64,000 nucleotides of DNA. Origin: a virus. Shown here one piece after another: positions 53,481 through 61,255 of the stretch; the first letter of the stretch is position 1, and each line of letters starts with the position of its first letter. The notes under the pieces are model-generated. The model did not search any database. It was not told where the DNA came from and worked only from the letters and a program-made list of their open reading frames with translations. The DNA is taken from positions 1 through 64,000 of the IMG/VR virus record IMGVR_UViG_3300046096_000189; one strand, 5' to 3'. The position numbers and the translations under genes were made by a program.

Positions 53481-56400
53481 ATGAGTAAACATATTTATAA
53501 AAATGATTCTGGTAGTTCTTCTTATATAGCCAGTATAAGTAACGGCGGTACAGGTGGGGCTAGTGCTACACAGGCTGCTGATAAGCTAGGTCTTTTGACC
53601 ACAGACATGTTAGGCGTAGAGAAAGGTCTGGCTTTATTGGAATCTGTGAGTGGTCAACCTGTGTTGTCTATGGTAACTCTAGGTGATGAAGCCATCGTTA
53701 ATAGAGTATCTGTGATTGGCTTAACCAATGCAGATATCAACACACAGCAAACTTACACCATTGTCAACTACGACAGTTTTACTAAGTATGCTGTTGTAGC
53801 TATTAATGGCAGTGTGGATAGTGTCAATGGTGCTGAAATACGCTACACCACTCCAGCTGTACCTGGTGAGTGTGGTTTTACCATTAACGGACAGAAGATA
53901 TTGTTGAGAGCTATCGCTGGTGCTTATGTTAATCCACCCACGATCACATCTCCTGTTAATAACAGTTTGGATAAAGGGCCTGATGTTACTATCACGACAT
54001 CTCCTTTTCAAACCACAGGCGGTACAGATAACCATCTGAGTACAGATTACCACATAGCTGAAGATCCTTTGTTTGAAACTGGATTTGTGGCTTACAGTAA
54101 TCAGATCGCAGGTAAAACATCTTTTACAATACCGAGTCTGCAAGCTGTCAAGACTTACTATATAAGAGCCAGACATCGTGGTGAAATGCTGTCTGTGAGC
54201 GGATGGTCTGCTGTGGCGATGTTTACTACGAAAACAGTATACAAACCTAACAAACCTTCTATCACATCCCCTCTGAATGCTCAGGAAGGATTAGGTCCTA
54301 ATCTGACAGCTACTTCCTCAGCTTATAGCTTAACTGGAAGCAGTGAGAGCTTACTGGCAGATGTGGAATGGCAACTGTCTAAGTCTAATACATTCAGTCC
54401 TTTGATTAACAGCTCTTCTGAGACTGGGCTGAATGCTATTTGGAACAGCATAGATTATTCAAGTACTTATTATCTTCGGATAAGACATACATCTAACATC
54501 GGTACTGCCCCTAGTGATTGGAGTGATGTTATAAGTTTTATGTCTGGAGCTATCCCTAATCCAAATACTCCCACTATCACAGCTCCTGTAGGTCAACAGG
54601 ATATCGATCTGATATTGACAGCAGATGCATTTCACAGTGATGTGGGTGAGACTCATGCATCTTCCACATGGCAGATCTCTACAGACAGTAGTTTTGCCAC
54701 AATAGTGAGTACCAAGTCTGTAACCAACAGCACGACTCACCTGACTACTTATACAGTATTAGGTCTGAATACAGCTACTACTTATTACGCAAGAGTTTCT
54801 TATAAATCTGATCAAGGTAGAAGCAGTGCTTTTAGCGCTCCTGTTAGCTTTAACACCTTAGGTGTTTTGGTAGATACTCCTACGATCACATTTGTGAGCG
54901 GTGCTGATCCTTATTTGAATGCTTTGTCTAGTTACTATGTAGCTAACGATTCTGCTGGTCCTGTCAGTAAAATGCATTGGCAAGTCTACACCACTTCTGA
55001 TTTCACATCTGGTGTTGTCTACGATCAAGAAGACAACTATAACGGTACAGGTAATCCTTCCTTAACTGGTATCTATTTACCACCTAGTACGGTTCTGTAT
55101 TTCAGAATGCGTTACAAATCTGCTAATGGTTTTTATAGTGGATACTCTAACGTATTGACTTCTACTTCTAGATCATATCTAACACCCCCTACTTTAAACA
55201 CAGCTACTGTAGCAGAAGCAACAGGTACGTTTAGCTGGAACAGAGGTAGTAATACCGTCGTTGGTGTTGCCACTTCTTACAGATTTAGTCTTTATCCAAC
55301 TTCTGATTTTTCCGGTGTTGGTGTGGATATAAATACAGCATCCAGTACAATTAATGCTACTTTGGTTTATGATACTACTTACTACTGGAAAGTAGAACAG
55401 ACAGATACCTTAACTTCTGCTGGATATACTGAAGTGAAAACTTCCACCACAGGTACTGTCAGTGTAGGTGCGCAACCTGATGTAGTTTACACTCTAACTT
55501 CTAGTGTTGATACTTATAACGAAGGTGAATCTGCTGTATTTATTTTGACTAAAAGCAGAGAAGATACTTCTGGTGACTTCTTAACTTTCAGTGGGGATGC
55601 TGGTAATGTCGCTGATATTAACTACTTATTAGAGAACACTTTGTCTTTTGGGGCAGGAATTGACGCACAACTAATTGTAACTGTACCTTTATTAGCTGAT
55701 AACTTTACAGACGGTGATAAAATACTTACAGCTAACTGGAGAACTGGATCTATCACAGGTCCTATTGTAGCTAGTAAGTCAATCACTGTAGTAGACGTTT
55801 CTTTAACACCGGTTACACAACCTAGTGTCCAGCAACCTACCTTAACATTCACTGATAATACAGGTCCTAATTTATCAATTCTGGCAACTGATTACTCAGC
55901 TAATGCTGAAGCAGGTGTTTTAGAAACGGTGATATGGCAATGGTCTTCAGATGCTACATTTACTGTTGTGGATGGTGAGCACCGAATTGACAGCACTGGT
56001 TCTACTGGTTATGATTTTAACAACACTGATTATAGAGTTTTAAATAACATATACCTACCGCCTGGCACTACAATTTATATTAGGGTTACATACATATCAG
56101 CATCTGCAACAAATGCAGTATCCAATTTCATAAGCGGTTCTATAGCTTCTGGTGCTTATATCACAGCAGGTACTATAACAAATCCAGCTAATGATAGTTT
56201 AGACTTTGATCCTATTTACGGTAGTTTGGACACTCCTATCTCCTCGACTCAATTTAGTCTTTTTCCAGGTTCTCAAAGCACAACCTTTTTAAACATATGG
56301 AAAGCTGGGTGGAGTGAACAATCTGCTCAAGAATGGATGACATCCCCAATAGTAGATTATCCTGGACATGAATTTGGTTTATTGAACTTGGAATACGACA

Positions 56401-56963
56401 CTCAGTATAATGCAAGAATACGAACAGTGGCTTCAGCTGATTTCTTCTCAGGTAACGCAATAGTATCCGCACAAAGCCCTATAACTACATTTAGAACAAA
56501 AGTATGTGACGTTTATTCTACCGCATCTATAGTCGCATCTATGACATCGCCGACGACAATGTCTGGTTATATACCTAAAAATAATCCTAACGATATATGG
56601 GTAGGTTGGGGCGCTAATACTGCTGATAACACTATGAACGCCACATATATGTTAGCATCAGCAAGCGCACCGCAAACAGCTATAGATCAAGCTATGGCTT
56701 TGTATGGTGGTAACGTTAAGATGCGTACCTATGAGTACTTACTTGGTTTGAACGGTGTTACATACAGTGCTTCAGAACTTAGTACTAATGCGGGTAGTTA
56801 TTTGTACTGGTTCAGTGTAAATCTTGCTAATGCCTCAAGTGATGGACACAACGTCTCTATCACAAATAATTCTTTATGGCAATTGACATTTAATATAGAT
56901 GGTACATTCACAGGCGTTTACGCTGGTGAGATAGTTCCTAGTGATTTTGGTGGCCCTCCATAA
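53481..56963 (+). CDS. Large tail-fibre-like protein with repeated fibronectin-like modules
   Basis: 1160 residues, GAGAAACAAA before the ATG. N-terminus with SNGGTGGASATQAADKLGLL, the tail-fibre GGTGA signature. About seven fibronectin III-like modules follow, marked by TYYIRARHRG, TYYLRIRHTS, TYYARVSYKS, LYFRMRYKSA, TYYWKVEQTD, IYIRVTYISA and YNARIRTVAS. Its first 240 residues parallel the 725-residue protein. Ser/Thr-rich; codon use becomes more AT-rich after about residue 650. It is a likely receptor-binding or carbohydrate-binding fibre. Confidence 0.78.
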   Translation: MSKHIYKNDSGSSSYIASISNGGTGGASATQAADKLGLLTTDMLGVEKGLALLESVSGQPVLSMVTLGDEAIVNRVSVIGLTNADINTQQTYTIVNYDSFTKYAVVAINGSVDSVNGAEIRYTTPAVPGECGFTINGQKILLRAIAGAYVNPPTITSPVNNSLDKGPDVTITTSPFQTTGGTDNHLSTDYHIAEDPLFETGFVAYSNQIAGKTSFTIPSLQAVKTYYIRARHRGEMLSVSGWSAVAMFTTKTVYKPNKPSITSPLNAQEGLGPNLTATSSAYSLTGSSESLLADVEWQLSKSNTFSPLINSSSETGLNAIWNSIDYSSTYYLRIRHTSNIGTAPSDWSDVISFMSGAIPNPNTPTITAPVGQQDIDLILTADAFHSDVGETHASSTWQISTDSSFATIVSTKSVTNSTTHLTTYTVLGLNTATTYYARVSYKSDQGRSSAFSAPVSFNTLGVLVDTPTITFVSGADPYLNALSSYYVANDSAGPVSKMHWQVYTTSDFTSGVVYDQEDNYNGTGNPSLTGIYLPPSTVLYFRMRYKSANGFYSGYSNVLTSTSRSYLTPPTLNTATVAEATGTFSWNRGSNTVVGVATSYRFSLYPTSDFSGVGVDINTASSTINATLVYDTTYYWKVEQTDTLTSAGYTEVKTSTTGTVSVGAQPDVVYTLTSSVDTYNEGESAVFILTKSREDTSGDFLTFSGDAGNVADINYLLENTLSFGAGIDAQLIVTVPLLADNFTDGDKILTANWRTGSITGPIVASKSITVVDVSLTPVTQPSVQQPTLTFTDNTGPNLSILATDYSANAEAGVLETVIWQWSSDATFTVVDGEHRIDSTGSTGYDFNNTDYRVLNNIYLPPGTTIYIRVTYISASATNAVSNFISGSIASGAYITAGTITNPANDSLDFDPIYGSLDTPISSTQFSLFPGSQSTTFLNIWKAGWSEQSAQEWMTSPIVDYPGHEFGLLNLEYDTQYNARIRTVASADFFSGNAIVSAQSPITTFRTKVCDVYSTASIVASMTSPTTMSGYIPKNNPNDIWVGWGANTADNTMNATYMLASASAPQTAIDQAMALYGGNVKMRTYEYLLGLNGVTYSASELSTNAGSYLYWFSVNLANASSDGHNVSITNNSLWQLTFNIDGTFTGVYAGEIVPSDFGGPP

Positions 56964-56965
56964 TC

Positions 56966-57016
56966 AGAGCATAGTCCTATACCAGACCCTAGGGTCTGGT
57001 ATAGGAGTTATGCTCT
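56966..57016. terminator. Long bidirectional terminator between convergent operons
   Basis: A 51-nt near-perfect inverted repeat (AGAGCATA...TATGCTCT with core ACCAGACCCTAGGGTCTGGT) between the plus stop at 56963 and the minus stop at 57020. Confidence 0.9.
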
Positions 57017-57019
57017 ATT

Positions 57020-57436
57020 TTAACTAAAACCCAAAAGTATAGCCATAAGCTCAGCGGCAGTTTTAAAGAAAGATGTTATGTCGTCACCTTCTCTGAGTTC
57101 TAATATGGCTTTTATAGCTGCTACGCTAAACACCAATACAGTAACTACAGTAGCGCTTATAAGTGCCCAACGTATAACAGCAGAACGCTTCAAATCATCT
57201 TTTGCTTTTAGCAATTCTAATTCAGCTCTAACTGTATCAGCTTTATGATCTTCTATCTCTTCACCCTCAGCAAAATGAGTATCTACCATATCTTCCAATA
57301 TAGCGATCTTTTCTTGCTTGGATAAAGTCTCGAAAATAGGTAAGATGTTTTCTCTCACATCCCCATCATGATCGTCGTTAGCATGAGACTTGATTCTCAG
57401 TAAAGCACTTTTAAACTTACTTACATTATCGGACAT
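57020..57436 (-). CDS. Small membrane protein (possible holin)
   Basis: 138 residues, CAGGAGTC before the ATG. Charged N-terminal 85 residues, then a strong membrane segment (about 87-111, WALISATVVTVLVFSVAAIK) and a second hydrophobic stretch at the C-terminus (FFKTAAELMAILLGF). Last gene of the operon that contains the spanins, so a lysis role such as holin is possible, but charged N-termini of this size are not typical. Confidence 0.6.
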   Translation of the reverse strand: MSDNVSKFKSALLRIKSHANDDHDGDVRENILPIFETLSKQEKIAILEDMVDTHFAEGEEIEDHKADTVRAELELLKAKDDLKRSAVIRWALISATVVTVLVFSVAAIKAILELREGDDITSFFKTAAELMAILLGFS

Positions 57437-57437
57437 G

Positions 57438-58193
57438 TTAAGACTCCTGTGTAGGCAGAGGCTGTGCCTGAGCAGGCTGTGCTATTTTCTGAGCTTCGGG
57501 GGTCTCATCAAAAGGTGGTAGATTCCATTCATTATCCCAGATCTTACCCATGAGTTCTTTTTCAGCTGGTACTTGAGAACTACCCAACATACTTTTCTCA
57601 GGTTTAAAGGGAAGATGAGAAACCTTCAGGATAACTCTAACAGGTTTACCCTCAGACTTTTCATTGATCAAAGGCAGTATGGTATCTAACTCCACATCGA
57701 TCTTACACCATTCAGACTCAGTACCGTCTTTCTTCTTATAGACATCTACTTCATAGGTCAGATTAGGCAAGACGATGACAGTCGTAGATCCGTCTTCTTT
57801 AACCAACTTCATCTCTACAGATTTAGAGTGGAAGACGTATCTGGATTTTTTTAAACGTTTCTTAGCTACGTTTCTGAAACCTTCAAAGAAGTCTTGATCT
57901 ATAGCAATATTATACTCTGTGTTGTTTTGCAGAGCCTTATCACCATCCTTCTTAACCTTGTATGTAAAAGTATAAGAAGTCTCAGTATTCTTAACTTCTT
58001 TTCTAACCCTACATCTGACACCGTTCATGAACTCACTTTCGATTTGTTCTTGTTCGATGACCTGAGAGGCTTGTTTCAAACCTTCGGGATTGGTAATGTG
58101 AGCATAGATAGCTACTTCGATTTCACTGTTTAACTTACTTTGATTAACAGCATCATCTTCAAAAGCTAACTGCAGCATGTTAAATAATTTCAT
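57438..58193 (-). CDS. Possible CYTH / triphosphate-tunnel domain protein
   Basis: 251 residues. The pattern of charged residues alternating with strands resembles the CYTH fold: SEIEVAIYAHI (ExE-like), CRVRKEV...YTFTYKVKK (RxR and xK), KKRLKKSRYVF (KxR), and YEVDVYKKKDGTESEWCKIDV. CYTH proteins hydrolyse or cyclise triphosphates. The C-terminal tail is Pro/Gln-rich. The match is by eye only. Confidence 0.42.
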   Translation of the reverse strand: MKLFNMLQLAFEDDAVNQSKLNSEIEVAIYAHITNPEGLKQASQVIEQEQIESEFMNGVRCRVRKEVKNTETSYTFTYKVKKDGDKALQNNTEYNIAIDQDFFEGFRNVAKKRLKKSRYVFHSKSVEMKLVKEDGSTTVIVLPNLTYEVDVYKKKDGTESEWCKIDVELDTILPLINEKSEGKPVRVILKVSHLPFKPEKSMLGSSQVPAEKELMGKIWDNEWNLPPFDETPEAQKIAQPAQAQPLPTQES

Positions 58194-58203
58194 AGATATC
58201 CTT

Positions 58204-58917
58204 TTACCACTTTGAGAAAGCTGGTTTGTGCTCTAAAGAAAGTAAAGCAGCAGATATTTTCTTTACTTCTTTGAACTCTTTCTCAGAGATCGCTGTGTGT
58301 AAAATTTGCCGCTTAGGTAAGCTGTGATTCACCACAAGCTTATGGTAACCCTTAGGTAAGAACAGATCATCTTTATAGAAGAGTCCTTCTGGGTTCTCTA
58401 TTTCTACAAACCAGGTAATTATGATCGCACTGTTGACTAGACCACCTTTACCTTGTAGGAGTAAATCTGCAAAAACTATTTTACCTACTGTACGCTGATT
58501 GATGTTCGTGTGATCCTTGTCATACCCTACTATCCAGTGCTCTCTTGTTCTATCAGCATCTGGTACCAGAGTCTTATCAGGTATCAGAGCAGCTTCAAAA
58601 TCAAGTCTAGAAATGACATAGCCATTTTTGAACTTATCAGAATCCATCAAAGTTTTATCAGCTAGGATGTCATCCAGAAAAACCGCATACCCGTTAAGAC
58701 AATCTTCTATATTCATAGAAGCACTTATACGAGGTACTGTTCTATCTTCCCCTGGTGTGGCCTTATAAGGCATTAAAGGATAGAAACTGTCAGGTGGATT
58801 CTTATCTATGCGTATTAAAAAAGGCTGAAGAGTCTGTGTCTTATCCACCACAGTGAAGTTTTTCAACTTCTGAGGAGTTTGATTCTTTATGTATTCCTTG
58901 AGATTATCTTTAGACAT
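58204..58917 (-). CDS. Conserved hypothetical protein
   Basis: 237 residues. AGAGG lies upstream of the ATG at 58917. Mixed alpha/beta with Asp/Lys-rich loops; no motif or membrane segment recognised. It sits between the outer spanin and the CYTH-like gene. Confidence 0.68.
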   Translation of the reverse strand: MSKDNLKEYIKNQTPQKLKNFTVVDKTQTLQPFLIRIDKNPPDSFYPLMPYKATPGEDRTVPRISASMNIEDCLNGYAVFLDDILADKTLMDSDKFKNGYVISRLDFEAALIPDKTLVPDADRTREHWIVGYDKDHTNINQRTVGKIVFADLLLQGKGGLVNSAIIITWFVEIENPEGLFYKDDLFLPKGYHKLVVNHSLPKRQILHTAISEKEFKEVKKISAALLSLEHKPAFSKW

Positions 58918-58918
58918 A

Positions 58919-59248
58919 CTACTTAACCTCTAGCTTCTTAAGCATATCTCGTTGAAAGTCTCTGGCTTTACCCATCTGACTATTACAATCTTTCAGATGT
59001 TTGTTAAGAGTAACAGAATGATTAATTAAAAGACTTTCCCTACCTTTATCCCCAGCAGACATATATTCTGTCTTGCTAGGTGGGGTGGATATTTCACAAT
59101 CTTTGAGTAGCTCATTAGGAATAGTGATATAACTGTATTCAGTTTTAATCACAGTCACAGGCTCAGTTCTAAATGTAGAGCAGCCCATAATACCCACGGT
59201 GGAAATCACCACCATTAAACGCCAGTAGCTGTACCAGATTTGAAACAT
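58919..59248 (-). CDS. Outer-membrane spanin lipoprotein (Rz1-like)
   Basis: 109 residues. A short hydrophobic N-terminus ends in a lipobox VGIMG-Cys23, giving a lipoprotein anchored in the outer membrane. The remainder is charged with Cys residues and a helical C-terminus. Its ATG at 59248 (GGAG 7 nt upstream) overlaps the inner spanin by 34 nt in another frame, the classic overlapping Rz/Rz1 layout. Confidence 0.82.
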   Translation of the reverse strand: MFQIWYSYWRLMVVISTVGIMGCSTFRTEPVTVIKTEYSYITIPNELLKDCEISTPPSKTEYMSAGDKGRESLLINHSVTLNKHLKDCNSQMGKARDFQRDMLKKLEVK

Positions 59249-59730
59249 TTCTCATCTCCATCACAAAAAGATTCCCACAAAGCCTCGATATTTACTTCAC
59301 TTGCCTTTTCACGGTAAGCTTCAACATCCGTATCTGTAACACCAGGATCTGTATCTAATCCTTCGATGTCTTTAATACCTTTAGATTTCTGAAGATCAGA
59401 AATTCTTTTATCCTTTTTAGCCAGTATAGTTACAGTACGTTTATCACGCTGGCTTAACTCAGTTGTCAATTCCAAAGTCAATTTCTCAGAAATAGCGATG
59501 CGGTTCTGAAGTATGTTAACTTCTTTGTCTTTAGAAGCAACAACTGCTTTCATGTCTTCTATGACTTTGTTTTGTTTCTCTAGTTCTACCTTAAGACTAG
59601 CCACAGTCTCAAAGCCAAACTTTTCCCTGATCTGGTCCATGTTAAAAAACATGAATAAAGATATCAGAAAAGTGAGCATGATAACCAAGTACAGACCGTA
59701 CTTCTTACCTGCAAATAAAGCGGTTAACAT
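59215..59730 (-). CDS. Inner-membrane spanin (Rz-like)
   Basis: 171 residues, GGAG 8 nt before the ATG. One N-terminal membrane segment (about 12-29, LYLVIMLTFLISLFMFFN), then a long coiled coil (40-130, KVELEKQNKVIEDMKAVV), then an acidic tail ending FCDGDEKCFKSGTATGV. Together with Rz1 it would fuse inner and outer membranes in the last step of lysis of a Gram-negative host. It overlaps the RuvC-like gene by 7 nt. Confidence 0.82.
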   Translation of the reverse strand: MLTALFAGKKYGLYLVIMLTFLISLFMFFNMDQIREKFGFETVASLKVELEKQNKVIEDMKAVVASKDKEVNILQNRIAISEKLTLELTTELSQRDKRTVTILAKKDKRISDLQKSKGIKDIEGLDTDPGVTDTDVEAYREKASEVNIEALWESFCDGDEKCFKSGTATGV

Positions 59731-60308
59731 AAGTTCATTTCTCCATTGTTCTTAATGAAAGTATAGCCTATAGCTATAGAGTCTATAGCGTGTTCATCCA
59801 GACTATCTAAACTAACCTTTAACACAGGTAGTATTAAAGGATTCCTAAGGATAGCTTCCTTAACAGAACCTTTGTCGCTGCTCATAGTAGCCCCTATGGT
59901 TTTCTTAACCACCATAGGTTCTATGGTTCTGAAGAGTGTGTTGTGATTATGGGTTATGACACAATCATGCAGATGACTTATTACCTCTACTAAAGAAGCA
60001 TAAGCACTGGGTCTAAAGCTTGAATAGAAAGGACTTTCACAAGCCACCACTACAGGGTTATAGGTTCTGATCACATTTGAAAAAGCATTCTTAAGTCTAT
60101 ACAACTTAAATACTCTTTCAGGATGATAGTCTTCTTCAAACTCTATTGTATTTTCAAGATGTTCGTTAACCAGAGTAAAGGCAGTTATACTAACTACTTT
60201 CTTGCTCATCATGTCAATTTCGTAGACTGAAACACCTGTTCTATTTAACCCTGGATCCACAGACACCATGTTATACGATTTAAAGCCATCAGGTATATCT
60301 AGAGGCAT
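59724..60308 (-). CDS. RuvC-like Holliday-junction resolvase
   Basis: 194 residues, AAGGTAAG before the ATG. The RNase H-like fold has Asp18 in VSVDPGLNRTG, Glu in VVACESPFYSS (about 90), and the C-terminal Asp pair in DEHAIDSIAIG (about 178). The internal LRNPLILPVLKVSLDSLDEH is typical of the last helix. It would resolve branched DNA before packaging. The position upstream of the spanins in one operon is unusual but seen in giant phages. Confidence 0.8.
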   Translation of the reverse strand: MPLDIPDGFKSYNMVSVDPGLNRTGVSVYEIDMMSKKVVSITAFTLVNEHLENTIEFEEDYHPERVFKLYRLKNAFSNVIRTYNPVVVACESPFYSSFRPSAYASLVEVISHLHDCVITHNHNTLFRTIEPMVVKKTIGATMSSDKGSVKEAILRNPLILPVLKVSLDSLDEHAIDSIAIGYTFIKNNGEMNLC

Positions 60309-60361
60309 AAGACTTACCTTTTTTATTTAATACAATTTCATAGCATATAAAAACAGGGTAA

Positions 60362-60397
60362 ATATCTGACTGAGCCTTCAGTGGCTCAGTCAGATAT
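60362..60397 (-). terminator. Terminator after the 279-residue gene
   Basis: ATATCTGACTGAGCC / GGCTCAGTCAGATAT stem directly after the minus stop at 60401. Confidence 0.9.
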
Positions 60398-60400
60398 GGT

Positions 60401-61240
60401 TTAGCTAAGAGTCAGCAAAGGTTCAACGCTACCCACGTTCAGCATAACCGTCATATTACGGTTGATGGCGTTCATAGGCAAGAATGTACCAATGAAGTTA
60501 CAAACCTGCATCGCTATGGCTTCGGTGTAACCAATAGAAGCACCGTTGAAGTCACCGGTCACGACACGATCCACACCAGAGCACAAAGCGATCTCAGAGA
60601 TAATAGCGTAGTTAGGATCTCCATAGATCACATTACATACGTTCATGAACTCTTCAATATCAGTAACACCCATGGTAAAAGGTACTTTGGCATTGGCAGC
60701 GATGTAATCACCTGTAGTGACCAGTACCCCGCCAGTGCCTATAGCAGGTGGGGTAGGGTTAAGATCACCAGCGTTAGGAGAGAACTCCACACTGGTAACC
60801 ACACCAGAGTTTACTGTTCTCAATTCAAGAACAGGTACTGTAGAAGAAACATCCATCAGTCTTGCATAATAAGCAGCGTAAGTAGCACCGTTATGCGTTT
60901 CCAATCTACGCATGCGATACTTGATACGCTCAGAAGCAGTCAGATCGTTAGCGATAGGTCGCAGAACAAAAGGTAGATGCTTGTACAAAGCAGCGTCACG
61001 AGGACGATGTTGTACCACTTCAGTCTTAGGAGTACCGTCAGCACCCACCGTAACTCTAACACCACCATTACCGATACACAAATATTTAAGTGTGGGTAAC
61101 TCACCACCAGCTAAAGTCAATCCAGCGTGTACGTTGAACTTCTCGTTCAATGTGCTATTGGGTTTGATAGTCAGAGGCAGATCCATGTACTGAGCTGTTT
61201 GCAGATGTGCACTGTAAACTGTACGTACGATATTTTCCAT
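60401..61240 (-). CDS. Virion structural protein (tail/baseplate class)
   Basis: 279 residues, AAGGATCAAC before the ATG. GC-richer than its neighbours, in line with high expression. Beta-rich with Gly/Ala/Val stretches (GTGGVLVTTGDYIAANAKVP). In phiKZ, structural genes gp130-gp132 lie beside the portal gp129; this gene lies near a portal candidate, so a tail or fibre role is possible. Confidence 0.72.
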   Translation of the reverse strand: MENIVRTVYSAHLQTAQYMDLPLTIKPNSTLNEKFNVHAGLTLAGGELPTLKYLCIGNGGVRVTVGADGTPKTEVVQHRPRDAALYKHLPFVLRPIANDLTASERIKYRMRRLETHNGATYAAYYARLMDVSSTVPVLELRTVNSGVVTSVEFSPNAGDLNPTPPAIGTGGVLVTTGDYIAANAKVPFTMGVTDIEEFMNVCNVIYGDPNYAIISEIALCSGVDRVVTGDFNGASIGYTEAIAMQVCNFIGTFLPMNAINRNMTVMLNVGSVEPLLTLS

Positions 61241-61255
61241 GTTGATCCTTGTTTA

